Assembly (NCBI GenBank): GCA_037833965.1
Contig: AP031358.1
Span: 3,914,001-3,978,000, forward strand
Length of the DNA stretch: 64,000 bases
Reading direction: 5' to 3'
DNA from: Marchantia polymorpha subsp. ruderalis
Lineage: Eukaryota > Streptophyta > Marchantiopsida > Marchantiales > Marchantiaceae
Made by a program: the position numbers and the translations under genes. This document shows positions 1 through 13,326 of the stretch, one piece after another. The notes under the pieces are model-generated. The model searched no databases. It saw only the letters and a program-made list of their open reading frames with translations, and was not told the origin of the DNA. Position 1 is the first letter of the stretch. Every line of letters starts with the position of its first letter.

Positions 1-953
1 GGGAAGTTATACACATGCTTTTATTGCTGTAAGTGATAACTATCTTGAGTTGTACACCGTGAAGAATTGCAAGATGCTTATCCGCCTGCTGTTCCGGATG
101 TTACCCACAACATTTGTTCTTACGTGGAGTGTCGAGTGTGATTCACCTGTGGTATAGATCATGGTGACGTTTGACCGAGCGTATTGCTTGTAAACGATGT
201 TTCAACAATGAGATGTATATTTTTTTTCAAAGCAACGAGACACTGCAATTATCATCGCACAGAGTAGTCGGGAAAAAACTGGTAGTGAAGGAAAACTATA
301 ATTTGGACAATTCATCATTTTCGTTGCCGTCGAGACTGTAAATGTGAGTGCCCGAAGAAAATTTGTTGAATGATGGTAGGCAGGAAAAATTTAAAATTGT
401 ATATTAAAAATTAACAATGTGAAGATAATGCAACAAATGGAAGAAAATGGAATATTTTCACTTTCCATACACTCATCAATTTGAGATGATTAAATTATAA
501 ATTTTTTAATTTTAACCAGTTTAGTGTAAATGAGAAGAGGAAAATAGAGCAATGAAATGTAATTGTATTAATCTTGACAATGTTCATTATAATAATCTGA
601 CTGTTGCATCATCTTCAATACGTCCGTTACATGTCGTATAAATGTCATATACCTTCTGTGATTTTTGCTGTTAAAACGGTGCCTGGGGTAAAAAACAATC
701 TCCTTCATCCTGATTAACAATTCTTGTTAAATTTTCTCACGTTGCGCAAATATTGCTTCTTAGGTCAGAACGTCGCTATACAGTTTTGTCAACATTGCTA
801 CAAATATTTGCTGATATACCACAATGGAAAACGAGAAACTGCGCCACAGATTATATTACATTTCAGTCCACTTGAGTCCGTACAGACTTCTCGGCGAATG
901 GTTATTCTAATCCACAATTCCAATATACACAGCTTCACAACTTTGATGACTAT
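1..953. other. Intergenic DNA downstream of the fibrillin gene
   Basis: AT-rich sequence with short homopolymer runs. I see no recognisable gene on either strand. Open frames overlapping its right part are antisense to the last fibrillin exon. It should hold the 3' untranslated region and poly(A) site of the minus-strand fibrillin gene. Confidence 0.5.
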
Positions 954-2675
954 TTACACCTTGACAAAAATCCTTAACTCTCCTCTGTCACCGCGACTGA
1001 TACGAAAATCCTCATCCAAGTAGGTCGTTTCAAATTCCCCCATGCCCCTGCTAACATTACCACTTCCAAACTGTGGCAATCTTGGCAACCCAAATGCAGG
1101 TATCTGTGAGAGACCACCTGCTGGCTTCACGTATGTATTCGTGAAGATTAATCTTATTTTCGATCCACCTGCAGCACCTCCACATAAGGACCTTTAGGTC
1201 CCTCCTACACGTTCAAACGAAACTTTTTTGTCCATTTGAGTATTACAACTACAGCATTAAAAGAGCAAAATGAAGCACACAGGAGGTACTCCATAAATGT
1301 CTGTGTGTCCGTGCGTGTAACTGATATCATGTAAACGAACTGTCAGACATGAGTTTATTGCATGGAATGAGCATGAACAAGATTATTAGAGAGAAAGGAA
1401 CCAAACCAAGAAAAGGAAGTACCTGCTAGCTCAAAGCTGTGTGCCAAGGTTGCAGTAACCTCGAGAGCAGGTAAAGGCCATGGTGCAAGAACTCTTAAAT
1501 CAACGATGTTATCAAGCTCCCGAGTAGCAACATCTATCCTTTGATATACCTAGACAAGGGAAATTCAGAATAATATTAGACCTTTACTGCTCACTGTTAA
1601 TCGATAACAGTCCCCCAAAAGAAGAGCAAAATTTGGGCAACAAGTTCTAAACAGTTCACATTAACATAACTACTCGGTAGTTTTTGCGAGGAGTTCAATC
1701 TGGTAACCGAAGAGGTACACAGCACACTCAGAGTAAGCATTCATGCATTCCTGTTCTAAGAAGTCTACAAGCCAAGCCAAGCCAAACCAGAGCAATAGAC
1801 ATACCGAGCCAAGAGAGAGAGGAGATCGAGCGATAGAAGGTCCAGGACGCTGCCCGCCATAACTTCCGGAGCCAAATCCACTGCTGAAAACAAGACGCCA
1901 TCTGCCTTGCAACTTGTCCAAATCTTCAGGCAGCTGTGGAGCATCTGCTGCTGCTTCCAGCTTTAGTGCTGCAGCATTGGCAGCGAATGCATCGGCTTCA
2001 TCAGCAACCAATCCTCTGTCGAGTCCTGCCACTACAGCCTGAAAACATGTGCACACGAGCAACTTTCATCGCCTGGCCTCCCCAACAGCCAAAACTCCAT
2101 AAGTACTCCAATGAAACTCGTATAACATGGACTTTCGAGAACTTATGAACCACATTATATAGGCAACAATTAATATCCACAGAGGCCCCTGATCATGAGT
2201 GATGCTAACAAATAGAGAAGCAGACAAGCCAGGTAGATTACACTTCTTTGGCGAAGTCCAAATTCCATACAAATGGACTGATATTATGTGATTGGATATG
2301 ATCTAGATAAAAAGTGCAATAATTCAGCCAGAATAGGATCGTAACCCTAACCATGCGATGAGATTCAATTCCAAGCACGGTTCCATAAAGGTAAGGACTC
2401 ACAAGCAAATCCGCCTTCAATTGAGAACGATCGGCTCTCGCTGGAGCTCCTTCCACTGCGACAGACGCCCTCACCGTGAGCCCGGCAGAAAATCTGCTCT
2501 TAGTGGGCGTAGACCGCTTCAAGGTTTCACACTGTAAACCATAATCAAACACACCTGAAGCGAATTTGGGCACACAAAGACTTCCAGATTTGCAGCGCTG
2601 AGATGCTGAAATTGGCGACAAAATCAAGGTTCCCTGCGCTTGCGTGGCGCACAGGCACGCCGAAGAAAGTGCCAT
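954..2675 (-). CDS. Plastid-lipid-associated protein / fibrillin, FBN4 (PAP6)-like, four exons
   Basis: Exons in coding order are 2675-2403, 2038-1805, 1549-1423 and 1168-954, giving about 282 residues; all junctions are GT-AG and keep frame. The protein begins MALSSACLCATQ, a typical chloroplast transit peptide, followed by a PAP/fibrillin domain. Recognisable blocks are AVVAGLDRGL, DLDKLQGRWRLVFSSGF, GGQRPGP, VYQRIDV, APWPLPALEVTATLAH and the ending YLDEDFRISRGDRGELRIF. Fibrillins are lipocalin-like proteins of plastoglobules and thylakoids that bind lipids, and FBN4 has been linked to plastoquinone distribution and stress tolerance. The length matches FBN4 (about 284 residues by memory). 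The frame is open upstream of the chosen ATG but holds no earlier ATG. The chosen ATG sits in GCCATGGC and lies about 130 nt inside the start predicted from the TATA box. The assignment to FBN4 rather than FBN7/PAP13 is from memory. Confidence 0.88.
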
Positions 2676-2834
2676 GGCTACGGCCAGTTGTTCGATCAGA
2701 CTCCTGAGTTCCACAAAGCTTTCTGGCAGCCCGAAACTAGCAGAACTGATACTTTCGGTCGAAGTGCTCAGCGGATCGCTCGTGGGAGACTCCACCAAAA
2801 TTTCAGCAAAACTCAGACCTCGAACTATTATGGA

Positions 2835-2842
2835 TATTTATA
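2835..2842 (-). promoter_or_regulatory. Candidate TATA box of the fibrillin gene
   Basis: On the minus strand this reads TATAAATA, in the context AAGTATAAATATCC. It lies 160 bases before the fibrillin ATG at 2675. Transcription would start near 2805 and leave a leader of about 130 nt, which supports the ATG at 2675 as the true start. Confidence 0.5.
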
Positions 2843-4367
2843 CTTGAATGCGAAGATATTTCAATAAGCCAGACATTCACTGGAACATCTGGAGACACGC
2901 TACTGCTGGCACGGTCAATAGTTACAGTTTCGCTCAGAGGTCTTTAGACTGACATCTCTCGACTGCAGGGATGGCGCTTACCAAGGGCCCAGATACTCGC
3001 CATGGATTGTGTGCTTGGGATGAGCGCGAGGATCGCGCGGTCTCTGTATGGGCACGTCGTCCAACATCTACCGGCGGAAGATCGAGAGAACTGCCCTCGG
3101 GTGATTCTTTTCGAGCGGATACGGAAGGGAAGGCCAATCAAGGGGAACGAGGATGAATCCAAATGGTACGAAGGTCAGGCCCCAATAAGGTGACTCCACT
3201 GAGTCCAATCTTTTCTCCAGGCACATTCCTCGCCACAGGATAGTCAGATTTTACTCCACGACGGCGAGAACATTCTCCGTGAAATTCATTCAAAAACATC
3301 CCATTGAATTCTAAATATTATATAAAATAAAAAATTTCGATATTTTTCGATTTATTCCAATACATAACTATATATATGTAATAATTATTATTATTCAAAT
3401 GATAATATTTTATTACATTCTGCATTTGAAATACTTTGACGAATTCTTATTAAAGAAAAATAAATTCTTTTACAAAATACTAAACTAGGTATTTTACTGA
3501 AGCCAATCTACGATGAAATCAATCGATTGTTAGCGACCTTTCCCACCGGTTTCCAGCGCCGATTCTATCCAAGTGAGAGTAAGGATTAATAGGACGAAAA
3601 GGTTGGGAAGACTCCCATCATCGAATAGGACTTGCAAGAAAGCAGATGAGACGTATGTGCTAGTGCATCTAAAGAATATAAATTATCCACGTCACAATTT
3701 TCATAGGTAATTCGAGAATTGAGAATAAACAGTAGAAATTACACCATGAGACACATCTACGTGGTTTACCCGAGTCGGGGAATACTCAGAAATTATAATT
3801 CTCCGAGGCAAAATAACAAAGGACAACTAGTTTATATAGTAAATGGTGATAGATCAAACCCGAGAACATAAAGGGTCAAAACGCCGAATACACTATACAA
3901 GCGAAAAGATCCTAAAGATCAATACCTAGTGGCAACTAACTAGAGTTAACTCGACAACCCGAGTTAAACATAACAACAATATTTACAGGTAAATTTCATT
4001 TCTTTTGATATGATGTAAAGCATCTTTCAAGTCAAATTAGTATACATGCCAATTGTGATGTATTCAGGGTATCATCTAATGAGTATCATGTCTTTGCCAC
4101 ATTTTTGCAGATGCAGCAATAGTGCAGATCACGCATCCTTTGAAGTCCAACCGCAGCCTAGCCGATTGACTCAAGGGAAAATCTCGGCCGCAGCCGCAAT
4201 CATCCGATTCACCTCCCAGTATGGGAGCCGTAGGCCCACATCTCCACAACGTTTGGCCTGTAGCCATGCCCGACTTCCTTACCAATATGGCACCAGGTAG
4301 CCGCTTGTTATCATATTGTTACAGACGTAGTCGCAGTCTTTCATGTGTGTAATTGACTTAAAGTGAA
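2843..4367. other. Fibrillin upstream region and intergenic DNA
   Basis: GC-balanced sequence at 2870-3300 is probably promoter DNA of the minus-strand fibrillin gene. Short overlapping ORFs on both strands near 2934-3193 match nothing I know. From 3300 the DNA becomes AT-rich. A motif at about 3597 (AAAAGGTTGGGAAGACTCCC) resembles the terminus of many plant LTR retrotransposons and recurs in diverged form near 14443, but no complete LTR could be delimited. Confidence 0.35.
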
Positions 4368-6551
4368 TTACTCGCAACAATCTAGGTCCTGGTTAAAGCG
4401 CAAATAGAGGAGGGCGTTGAGTGTGCTGAGATTCAACAAGCTACACTTTTCATTGCGCGTGTTGCTGACACTTAAGAATGTACATTCTGACATGGAACTT
4501 GAAGTTGAAATACAGAGTATCGCTCGAATAGCCCGAGCCAAAATTGGATATTTGGTAGACATTAGTCGCCACCATGGAAGCAGGCCGACGTCATGCTTAA
4601 TATCGCCATCAGATCGGGCTTGCTTCCGGGTGTCAAGCTGCAATAGAATAACTTTGTCATTCTTGAAAACCTTGAGTAGCCGATATTCAGCCAATTCGGC
4701 ATCGATCGAGGCTTCAAGCTGGAAATCTTTGGCTTGCGCATCATGATCTTCAACTAATTCATTATCCTCAGAGTCGTCTCGATTCGGGCCAAAGTTAAGA
4801 ACTACGGTGCGTGGACTCTTGACGCAATTTGTCTTGACCACTGAAGGATGTTTGCCACCAGACATGGACAGCACTCGCTGCTTTGGTGCTTCAACCTTGC
4901 GCATAATGTCCTTGATATAAACATGACATTGGTCAATCAGCTGTTGACTGAAGCCATAGTCTTTCAGGCAGTTCTTTTACAGCGGATCGAGGTATGTGGC
5001 GGCGGCGTGGAGAGTCTTGAGGACAGATTTGAGCTGATAGATCAACAACTTCTTGATGGGGACAATATTTTCACTGTCAGCAGAAATTGTCATGTTTTCA
5101 CCGTTGACGCCGTCCACGGTGACGGGTTCATCACACGGGTGAAGATGGGTCATAAGTTTGGCCAGCCATATATCGAGGAAATGGAGAGTTGGCGTATTGA
5201 ATGGCTCTAGGGACTTGCTAGCCAACTTGAAGTAGTCCAACAATTGTATGAGCTCTTCGAGCACCTCAGCGAAGATCTTCTCGACACGATTCTCTTGTTT
5301 CTTCTTTTTCAACAAGTTGATGGCTTCATCAAGTTTAGCAGCCATAGACTGAAGCATGATAAAAAAGACCGTCAGAACGTGTTGGCACGTCTTGCTTCAT
5401 CTTATTCTTCAGTTCTTGTTCAGATACGTCTACTTCATGTAGGTGACAAACGCCCTCAAATCATCGATCATATCAAAGACAATCTCGCTCTTGTCGTAGA
5501 AGATATATGTAAATGGATATTTGATGTCGTCCATCACAAGCGTATGCATCCTCAACACATAGCTAATGCAAGTCGAAATGCGATGGCAAAAGCACAAATC
5601 CACCTCGAATTGCGATGACATGCCTTTTGCACCCGTATTGTTTGACGCTGCATCGGATTTGACAACCACCTGCCACTTCGCCGCTTAAACCGTAACATTA
5701 TCATCCTTTCAAGATACGAAAGGGCGGATACTATTAACAAAGTCACAATGAATTGTTGACAGGATGTGACTTGTGCCTTCACTAAACGCATCACATGACA
5801 CGACTTGGACATGCAAGACAAAATAGTCGTTAATCAAGTGCATGGTGTCTACATTGTATGCCATCTGTGTGACATCGTCGGTCTAAATGTTTGTAGAAAA
5901 TGCAGCACGTCCACTATACTTGAAGTGATTATGCAAGATGACATGAAGCTTGACGATGTCTCTATCAAAACGGTCCATAATCTTGCGCTTTACGGTATGT
6001 CGGGACTAGAGCAAGTCATTGGCGAAAAGCGGTGTCTTGCTCGCAAAGCCGATATCCAAGGCTGTATGGGTAACATTTTTGAATCCCACGCCTTCCACAA
6101 TCGCTAACAGACGCATGTCCCACGGACTCTAGTTCATTATGGAATTGTTCATACTGGCCTTGACGAAATCAGTTGGCAATCCATGTTTGGTACCCCAAAC
6201 GAGTAAGCTGCTTGAATTAGCTGCAATAGCCATACGCGAGCATGATCGGACACTCATTGATGATGTGTCATCTCTATAATTGTATATGTAGATTGTGAAA
6301 CAAGTGGGATTGATGCATGCCCACAAGTACACCTTCTTGACTCATGACTTTCCATTCACTTTCACTGGTACCTCGAGTCACACCCACTCGCCATTGGCTT
6401 TCTTTACTACTTGACCCATGTGTTGCCACAGCTTATTGCTGGATGGTCGAGTCTTCAACGTAAACGAAATCACCTGATGCTTAAGGCTTTCGGTGCTCAA
6501 ATCACTGACTATTTTCTTCTTTGCGTCATCCAACGACTCGAAGCACCCCAT
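4368..6551 (-). pseudogene. Degenerate hAT-family transposase
   Basis: Reading the minus strand from an ATG at 6551, successive conserved pieces occur in different frames. First is a BED-finger-like N terminus (SSNKLWQHMG followed by WACINPTC). Next, at 5669-5430, is a CFCHRISTCISYVL block like the CxxH core of hAT enzymes. A helical segment follows at 5357-4977. Last, at 4904-4368, is the hAT C-terminal dimerisation domain with WWRLMSTKYPILARAIRAI, then SSMSECTFLSVSNTRN and LLNLSTLNALLYLRFN. Stops and frameshifts interrupt the frame several times, so it cannot encode an active enzyme. A short direct repeat, TGCAGCAATA(A/G)TG, occurs at 4112-4124 and 6801-6813 and may bracket the element. Terminal inverted repeats and an 8-bp target duplication were not found. 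Confidence 0.8.
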
Positions 6552-9500
6552 GGCTATTGTTTGCGTCTTCTGGTCAAGTTTATGGTTTCTTTAAAATAAG
6601 CATTGCAGCATGACGCTTTGAAAATTGATTTAGCAGAGGTACTAGCAATTGCAGCTGCCCGTCTGCTAGTCTTGACTTACCGGCCGCAGCTGCAGCCGTT
6701 CGTTGTGGTGCCCAATAAATCAAAATTCTGGCCGCTAATCAAAATTACGACCGCAGCCGCAGCCGAACTGTGGCTATCGGCCAGCCGTTTATCAGCACTG
6801 TGCAGCAATAATGTTGTGCACACAATTCCGAGAGAACCAACTGTATTTGAGTGTGAAAGAGAATCATCAAGAGTTTTGACGCTTCTCTCTGCTTAGAAAG
6901 AAAACTCTCTTTCTCGGATTATGAGGAAAATTTCCAAATAAAATTCATCCAAATTAATTTGAGCTCCTCAATTTTTTTGATTCAAATCAATTTCTTACGA
7001 CCGAACGAACTACAAGAATCTAACGAGAGTTGAACTCCGTTTCACTATGTTCCGCAAACAATACACGTCATGCATCTTGACAATCATGTTGTGGACATGT
7101 GTGCACGTTTTTGACAAGAGCCAGAGTGATTACCTTGCAGGATGGAGCTTGCCTGGGACAAGGAGTAATGCAATGACACTCACTTGTGCACATAATCTCT
7201 CAAAATTCAACACCTCCTGCAATCATTCTTCGCACTGAAAGATATATTATTTTGATACCTGGAAGATAAGGATTTTTAAAATATTTTGAAAATTCCTTCT
7301 ATTATTATCAATTTATACCATGTGTGCAATTACATGTATTATTTTATTTTACATTTATATACTCATACAATTTCATATTTTATAACTTTCTTTTCTTGAT
7401 ATAGCTTTATAGTAATCTAAACTAACATTAAAGAGAAGTAAAAATATATCTTTTTACAAATCGTGTACAATTCAGATTGATATAAAAATTGCATTAAATA
7501 AAAAACGAATTAAAAAACATTATTTTCTTTTAAAAATAATAAAAATAAAAGATTTAGTTATTTTCATCAGTAGATTAAATAAATAAATAAATAAATATAT
7601 ATATACTGTCAAAATATAATATAAATACAAAAACTATCTAAATCATTCAAAAATGCATAATTGCATTAACCAACCTAATAGCTATTTAGATGTCACTTGG
7701 TTAATAAACTATGTATCAGATATCATATTATATAAAAAAAATAAGAGTATTTGTCAGTATCATGACAATACTTTGAGTTTTGAAAAAATTATAAAAAATT
7801 ATATTTATATACAATTTCTTTGCAAGTGAATCAAAGATCATAGACATATCTAAACACAAAATTGAAATTTTCCGGTATGAAAACATTACATGTTTTTATT
7901 TCTATATATAAAATAATATAAATAAACATATTTTTCATTGTAAACTATGCTTCAAGAAAAAAATCATTTGAACTTTAATAATCTATAGCTTAAAAAATTT
8001 AAAAGAAAAATTTAAACACAGTTCAAATATATAAAAATTAGCCTATTTAAATTCATTATGAAAATAAAATTTATTGTTGGTCTAAATGAAAAATATAATT
8101 GGATTTAATTTTTGTGTCAAAAATGAGATAGTAACAATGACAATGAGAACTATTATCCAAATGAGAGATAAATGAAGATTTTTTTCAACTAGAAAAGTAT
8201 CCAAATTTTTTTCCACTTGAAGGAGGTGCAGACTTTTTTCAATTTGAAAACAGTGCCAACTTTTCAATTTTAGAGTTTTTTAGTAGCTTCCTAGTAGTAT
8301 AAATAGAGAATCTTGAGACATTGTACCTCATTCTTGTCAACATCAGTTGTAGTTGTTGTTTCAATATCAATATTATTTCCAATTTTGTTGCTTTGAATGT
8401 CACTACTTTTAATTTCGGAGCTTCAAATGCTATTCCAAGTCTTTTGTGAGTTTCCATATTCAACAATTTGACAAGAATTCAGTATCAAGATAGATGACAT
8501 CTCCAAAATCCAAATGCACGTGATTGCAATGTCGTAACAGTTAGAACAAGAGATTGTGAGCTTACAAAATGCCATGAAATAGCTTCAATTGCGGTTCCAA
8601 TCCATGTTCCAACTTCCACAACAAATCCAATTTCACAAAACGTCAAAAGAATCTTGAATAAGCTTGACAAAAAAGTTTGACGGAAATCGTATAGAACTTT
8701 GAAGTTTTGTCAATCAAGTTTGACTTTTTTCCATCTCCAACCTTGCATAGCTTTGTGGAGATCACAAAGATACGCAACAGAATAAATACAAGTTGCAGTC
8801 ACTAGATTATTGCTTACTAGAACTACATTATCTTGGTTTTTGTAACTACTAGAGAAGTATTGATAACTTTTGAAAAACCTTGATCAATTGTTGCAATAAT
8901 TCAGCAAAACGTTTTGACAGCAATATTGAGACCTTATAGCAACAACAATCCTGTCCAGTTTCAACACACGTTGCAGAAATTCAATAACTTGCATACAAAT
9001 ATTTCATATATTTATTATCAATCAATCATAAGTGATCAAAGTTTTCATTTGTGATATATTTACCTAATGTAGATTTAAAGCTTTTGAAAAAAAATAGAAC
9101 TTAAAATGTTTTTTCAAGTTAAAATTTGTATTTATTCAATTTTATGCATATAGAGTTTAATAAGATGTTATATCAATAAATGTTTAAACTTTTATGCTGA
9201 AAATGCATTATCTTGACATAAAGAGTGATAAATACAATATTACTCAAACTAATATAGAAATTTATATTTATGATATTTTGAAATATAATATCCAAAAAAT
9301 ATCATATACGTGATGAAACATATATTAAAATTGCACTTGAAAAAATGTAAATTTAAGTTTGTAATTAAAAGTTAGTTCAAGTGAATTGATATATTAAACT
9401 AGAAATTGACATTGAGATGATTTTCTGTATTTTGCGAGGTCATATGTGAATGAGAACAATATTTGAATTTGTATAATACATTCATTTATAAATCAAATTA

Positions 9501-11690
9501 ATTTATGTAAAGACTGAAAAAGAATTACTTATATTACAAGAGAGTGTTAAAATATAAAAGATATTGTTGAATTCCCAAAAATATAATTTTAAAATTATTT
9601 ATTAGTTATATATATAATAAAAAAAATTTAAATTTTTTTTAATAGATTGAAAAATCATCTTTAAAATATTAGATAATGGATTATTTTATTATTAAGTGAG
9701 AATATATTCAAAAAAACTATTGTCACATCATCATCATTGATAATAAATCTTAAAAATAATTGACAACAGTAATAAATTTACAATATCTAAAGCTGACTCT
9801 TAGCTTACAACGTATTTTTTAAAATTTTTATATGAATAATTTTAGTATAGAAAAATTTATATGGCCTTAATAATTGACGTGAAATGTGTATGAAAAATTT
9901 ACATAACTACATTTTTTTATTTTCATTTTTTAGTCATATAATCTCCAATTTAGACAAACAAAATTACATTTTCATGCCTTTAAACTAACATCAGATATGA
10001 CTGAATAATTTTTTTCATAATAAAAAAATACTTTTAAATTATTTTTATATTTTTACTTTATCATTTTATTTATAAATATTTTTTTTTAATATTATGGATG
10101 AAAAAATAAAAAATTATATGCAAATTTTTTTGATTATGGTAGAAATTTAAATGATCATATATCAAAATTAAAATAATTAGGTTGACGTATATTTTACACT
10201 TCATTGTCAAAATAATTTATTTAATAATAATTTAATTTTTATTTAAATGCGTTTATCTATTAAAAATTAGCTGAATGTTTAGACTTGATAGACATGAATT
10301 TAAAATATGGTATCTTTTATGCTAGAAGTTTTGTTGATACACTACTATGAACAAGATTACAACAATATTTTAGTTTAAAATCACGCTTTATGTGCAATAT
10401 GATATTAACTTAGCTTTAACATCATCTTCTTATATATCAATCATCTTTGACTAAAAAAATATTTCTGTATTAATAATTTAAGCATACTTCTTATTATTAT
10501 CTTATTTTAATAGTTTATAGTTAGTATAATCAACAAATAAGTTCGGTTTGAAACTAGAAGTTTAAACTCCATGAGATGCCTATTAGAGAAGATGGTTGTT
10601 TATAAGTACAATGGAATTTGGTGACATAAGTTGTTTATTCTATCTTTTATTTATTGATCAATTGATCACAAACTTCTCAATTAATAGCATGAACAGTTAT
10701 GAAGTTAAATAGCAACATTTCTATAAGAAATGATTTGAAATTTTGTGAGAAGAATAAAACTAATGAATAATGAATCAAAGAATAGACATGTAATCCCTAA
10801 GTTTGTGCCAAATCAAGTTGTTAGATCCCAAGTGCTCTTGAAAGAATAATGAGGTTGATTCTTTTATGTAATTTTACTATGTACATGAGATGGACTATAT
10901 CAACTTCGGGCAATTAACAAAGGAAGCGGCCTTGAGTCCTACAATTTATTGCTTCCCTTAGTTCCTAACTTTATATCGAAGTATATCACATTTTACGCTC
11001 CGTATCCTTCACAGTGTTCTACGTTCGGGTCCCTACAATCGAGTGAAGACTTTTGATGACACCAAAGGTACACATATTTTCGAATGACGGTGCTAAGTAA
11101 GCCTGACCCTGCCATGTCAAAGACTAATGGGATGCTAAAAGTCTTTTAGTATGTTGGTTTGTTACCACATCAAAGTTTCGGGTACTTCTAAATTCAAGTG
11201 GTTCTAAGGAGCTTGGTTACGAACTTCTGGTATCATTCACCTCTACAACGGCTTTGGCGATATAAACATTTCCTAGATCACTGTGAACAAGAGGATCCGA
11301 TAGTCCATCACAAAGTGAGGGACTATCGGATATCTTTAGATCGGAAGTTATATCTTTAGATAAAATTCACATTACTTTTCAGAGTACGCTGTTTACGTGG
11401 TGTACAATATATTTCTTAATATGATACTATACATTTTCCTTCAATTTCTACCTTGTCTGTGTTTTTTTATGGTTTTATGAGGTTTAAACGTAAATTTATT
11501 TCCATTTGGACCCCCTTCACATAGTAGCAATAGCTTTAGATCGGCTTGATGGGGTCTTCCCATCTTTTGCCATTTGCTTGACTCATATGTAATTTAGTAG
11601 CAATAACTTCACTTTTGCAATTTTTTGGATCACACACACGTCATGCATCTCACTGACGGAGAACAGGTGCAGCATGACACCATCAGCAAA
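6552..11690. other. hAT flank followed by AT-rich gene desert
   Basis: 6600-6810 is GC-rich with GCAGCCGCAGCC motifs and probably belongs to the 5' end of the hAT copy. From about 7250 to 10900 the DNA is extremely AT-rich, with simple AAAT and TA runs near 7590 and 9600, and contains no recognisable gene. Around 8170-8270 a degenerate tandem array with a period of about 29 bp repeats a TTTTTTCAA-TTGAAAA pattern. 10900-11400 is less AT-rich and holds a strong hairpin, listed separately. Confidence 0.45.
11295..11331. repeat. Perfect 12-bp inverted repeat (hairpin)
   Basis: Arms ATCCGATAGTCC (11295-11306) and GGACTATCGGAT (11320-11331) are exact reverse complements around a 13-nt loop. A direct repeat of ATATCTTTAGAT follows at about 11330 and 11349. 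No gene adjoins it; its role is unknown. Confidence 0.7.
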
Positions 11691-12013
11691 ATTGGTCCAT
11701 TTTCTTAACACTTGTCGATCTCAATACATGGTTGGTTTGAAACATGAGTGGGAATGAAACAAGAGTCGGAGTTTGGATGGATCAAACAGTTTCCTGGACA
11801 TTTGACTGAGCGAGAAGTCCACGCACCTACCACCACCACCGCTACGAAGAATTGGCCAGAATCGCCAGCCGCAAAGTGAAGCAAATGTCACTCCAGTCAA
11901 CGGAAGTACCCACACTTCTTTTGAATTTGCCATAAGTGAGTTTCGGCTTTGAGTCAGACGACCAATCATACCGATATTGTACGAGTGGGAAAATATGATA
12001 GTCAAAGTTTTGT

Positions 12014-13326
12014 TCACAGTGGAGGAATCAAAGCCTCGCTGAAGCCCCGCCACCAGTTAACATAATTTGACGTGAGGCTAATCCTAATATTCTGAACGAG
12101 ATGCCCAGGTTCTCCGGCCGGGACCGGTGACCAGCCAGAGTAGAGAGTATGATGTGCTTGACTGCCGATCAGCCTCAACACATCATACGCCCTTCGTGCT
12201 GCATAACTCAGATGTTCAGACAGTGAAGTCTCGTCGAGTCGTACGCGTAAAGGACGACCAGAGCCCTCAATCGGATACTGTACCGTAGTCAAGCTCGAAG
12301 TTTGGAAACGACGACTTCGCTTTCATTCGACCGCACGTAACATGGTCATATGACAACCTTTGCCGATCTAGCTTTGTAGTGCCAGGGTCAAAATTGGGCC
12401 AGACAGCGGCATGAAATGGCGTCATGATACATCTTCGCCACCTCTTCGACTCTGACACAGTGCACCGTGCAACTTGATGGACCCCGGCCAGACGAAGAGT
12501 GAACTCACAGGAATGAAAAAGGAAAGAAAGAAAAGAAGTCAGGCCTCACCAACTCCACCGCGCTCATGTCGAGCAAAGAGGAAAAGTATGCAAGTCTCCA
12601 GCTTGAATTTCACTTCGTAAAGCAGTTTGTCGTCCTCTCTTTCAGTGTCATGCAAGAGATTTAGCACCATTCATCACAATAAGCTGGTTGGTAAATGGGG
12701 CCTGTTAGAAATTAATCTCAACATGTGTGAAAAAGTTGATCTAATCTCAGTACGGTCATGGTTTAGAGTTACCATAACGCGCTCTCTCGTTCATCGATAA
12801 TTTTTTCCCGTTTGTTCTTAATACATGACATAAATGTTCAATGCAAATCAGATTTTTGTTTTGGGGGAAGATCTTGGGTCGACCAGTTGACAGGAATAAA
12901 CGGTAAAATGATGAGTAACCTTACTGCCAAGATAGGAATAGTACATATCTGAATGTCTACATGTCATTCGAAAATTACAGGTACTCTAGTTTATTCCGGC
13001 TTACAATAATGGCATGGCGTGAGGATGGTAGGGGTATATTCTGCCATGTAAGAAGATCGTGAATACACGTATAAAGATGAGGTATGTACGACATCATCAC
13101 CCGATACCTGGTACTTTTTCTTATTAAAGTACTCTGAACATACTTTATTCTGCACTTCTGGATACAAATCCAACCGAGGGAAATTCGCAAAGAGCGAAAG
13201 GGATTGGACCATACGACGATACAAAGTATGACCATGGGCTTCCATTCCTCGTACGGATGTAGGGATATATCTGAGACCCGGACTTCGTGGGCGCACGACA
13301 GCAGCTTTTGGACCTCGTGTGGCCAT
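12014..13326 (-). CDS. Probable LYR-motif (Complex1_LYR) protein, two exons
   Basis: Exon 1 (13326-13108) starts at an ATG and ends at CAG|GTATCG. Exon 2 (12277-12014) follows TACAG and runs to TGA, giving about 160 residues. Exon 1 contains HTLYRRMVQSLSLFANFP and then LYPEVQNKVCSEYFNKKK, and exon 2 contains LDETSLSEHLSYAARRAYDV. In that order they follow the Complex1_LYR pattern: LYR tripeptide, FP, acidic helix ending in a Phe, a D-E-T turn, then a Leu-rich helix. LYR proteins are small mitochondrial factors that bind acyl-carrier protein and assist Fe-S or respiratory-complex assembly. The N-terminal 33 residues are basic and hydroxylated, compatible with import. The second exon's acceptor has a weak pyrimidine tract and the C-terminal 45 residues match nothing I know, so exon 2 limits are uncertain and another exon may exist between them. 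Confidence 0.42.

Noticed and set aside
2676-2798. N-terminal extension of the fibrillin frame
   Set aside because: The frame begins with TTG, contains no ATG before 2675, and lies almost entirely upstream of or at the transcription start predicted from the TATA box.
3597-3660. LTR retrotransposon terminus (also near 14443)
   Set aside because: Only a short TGG.A...CTCCCAT-like motif is shared; no paired LTR, primer-binding site or gag/pol sequence could be delimited.
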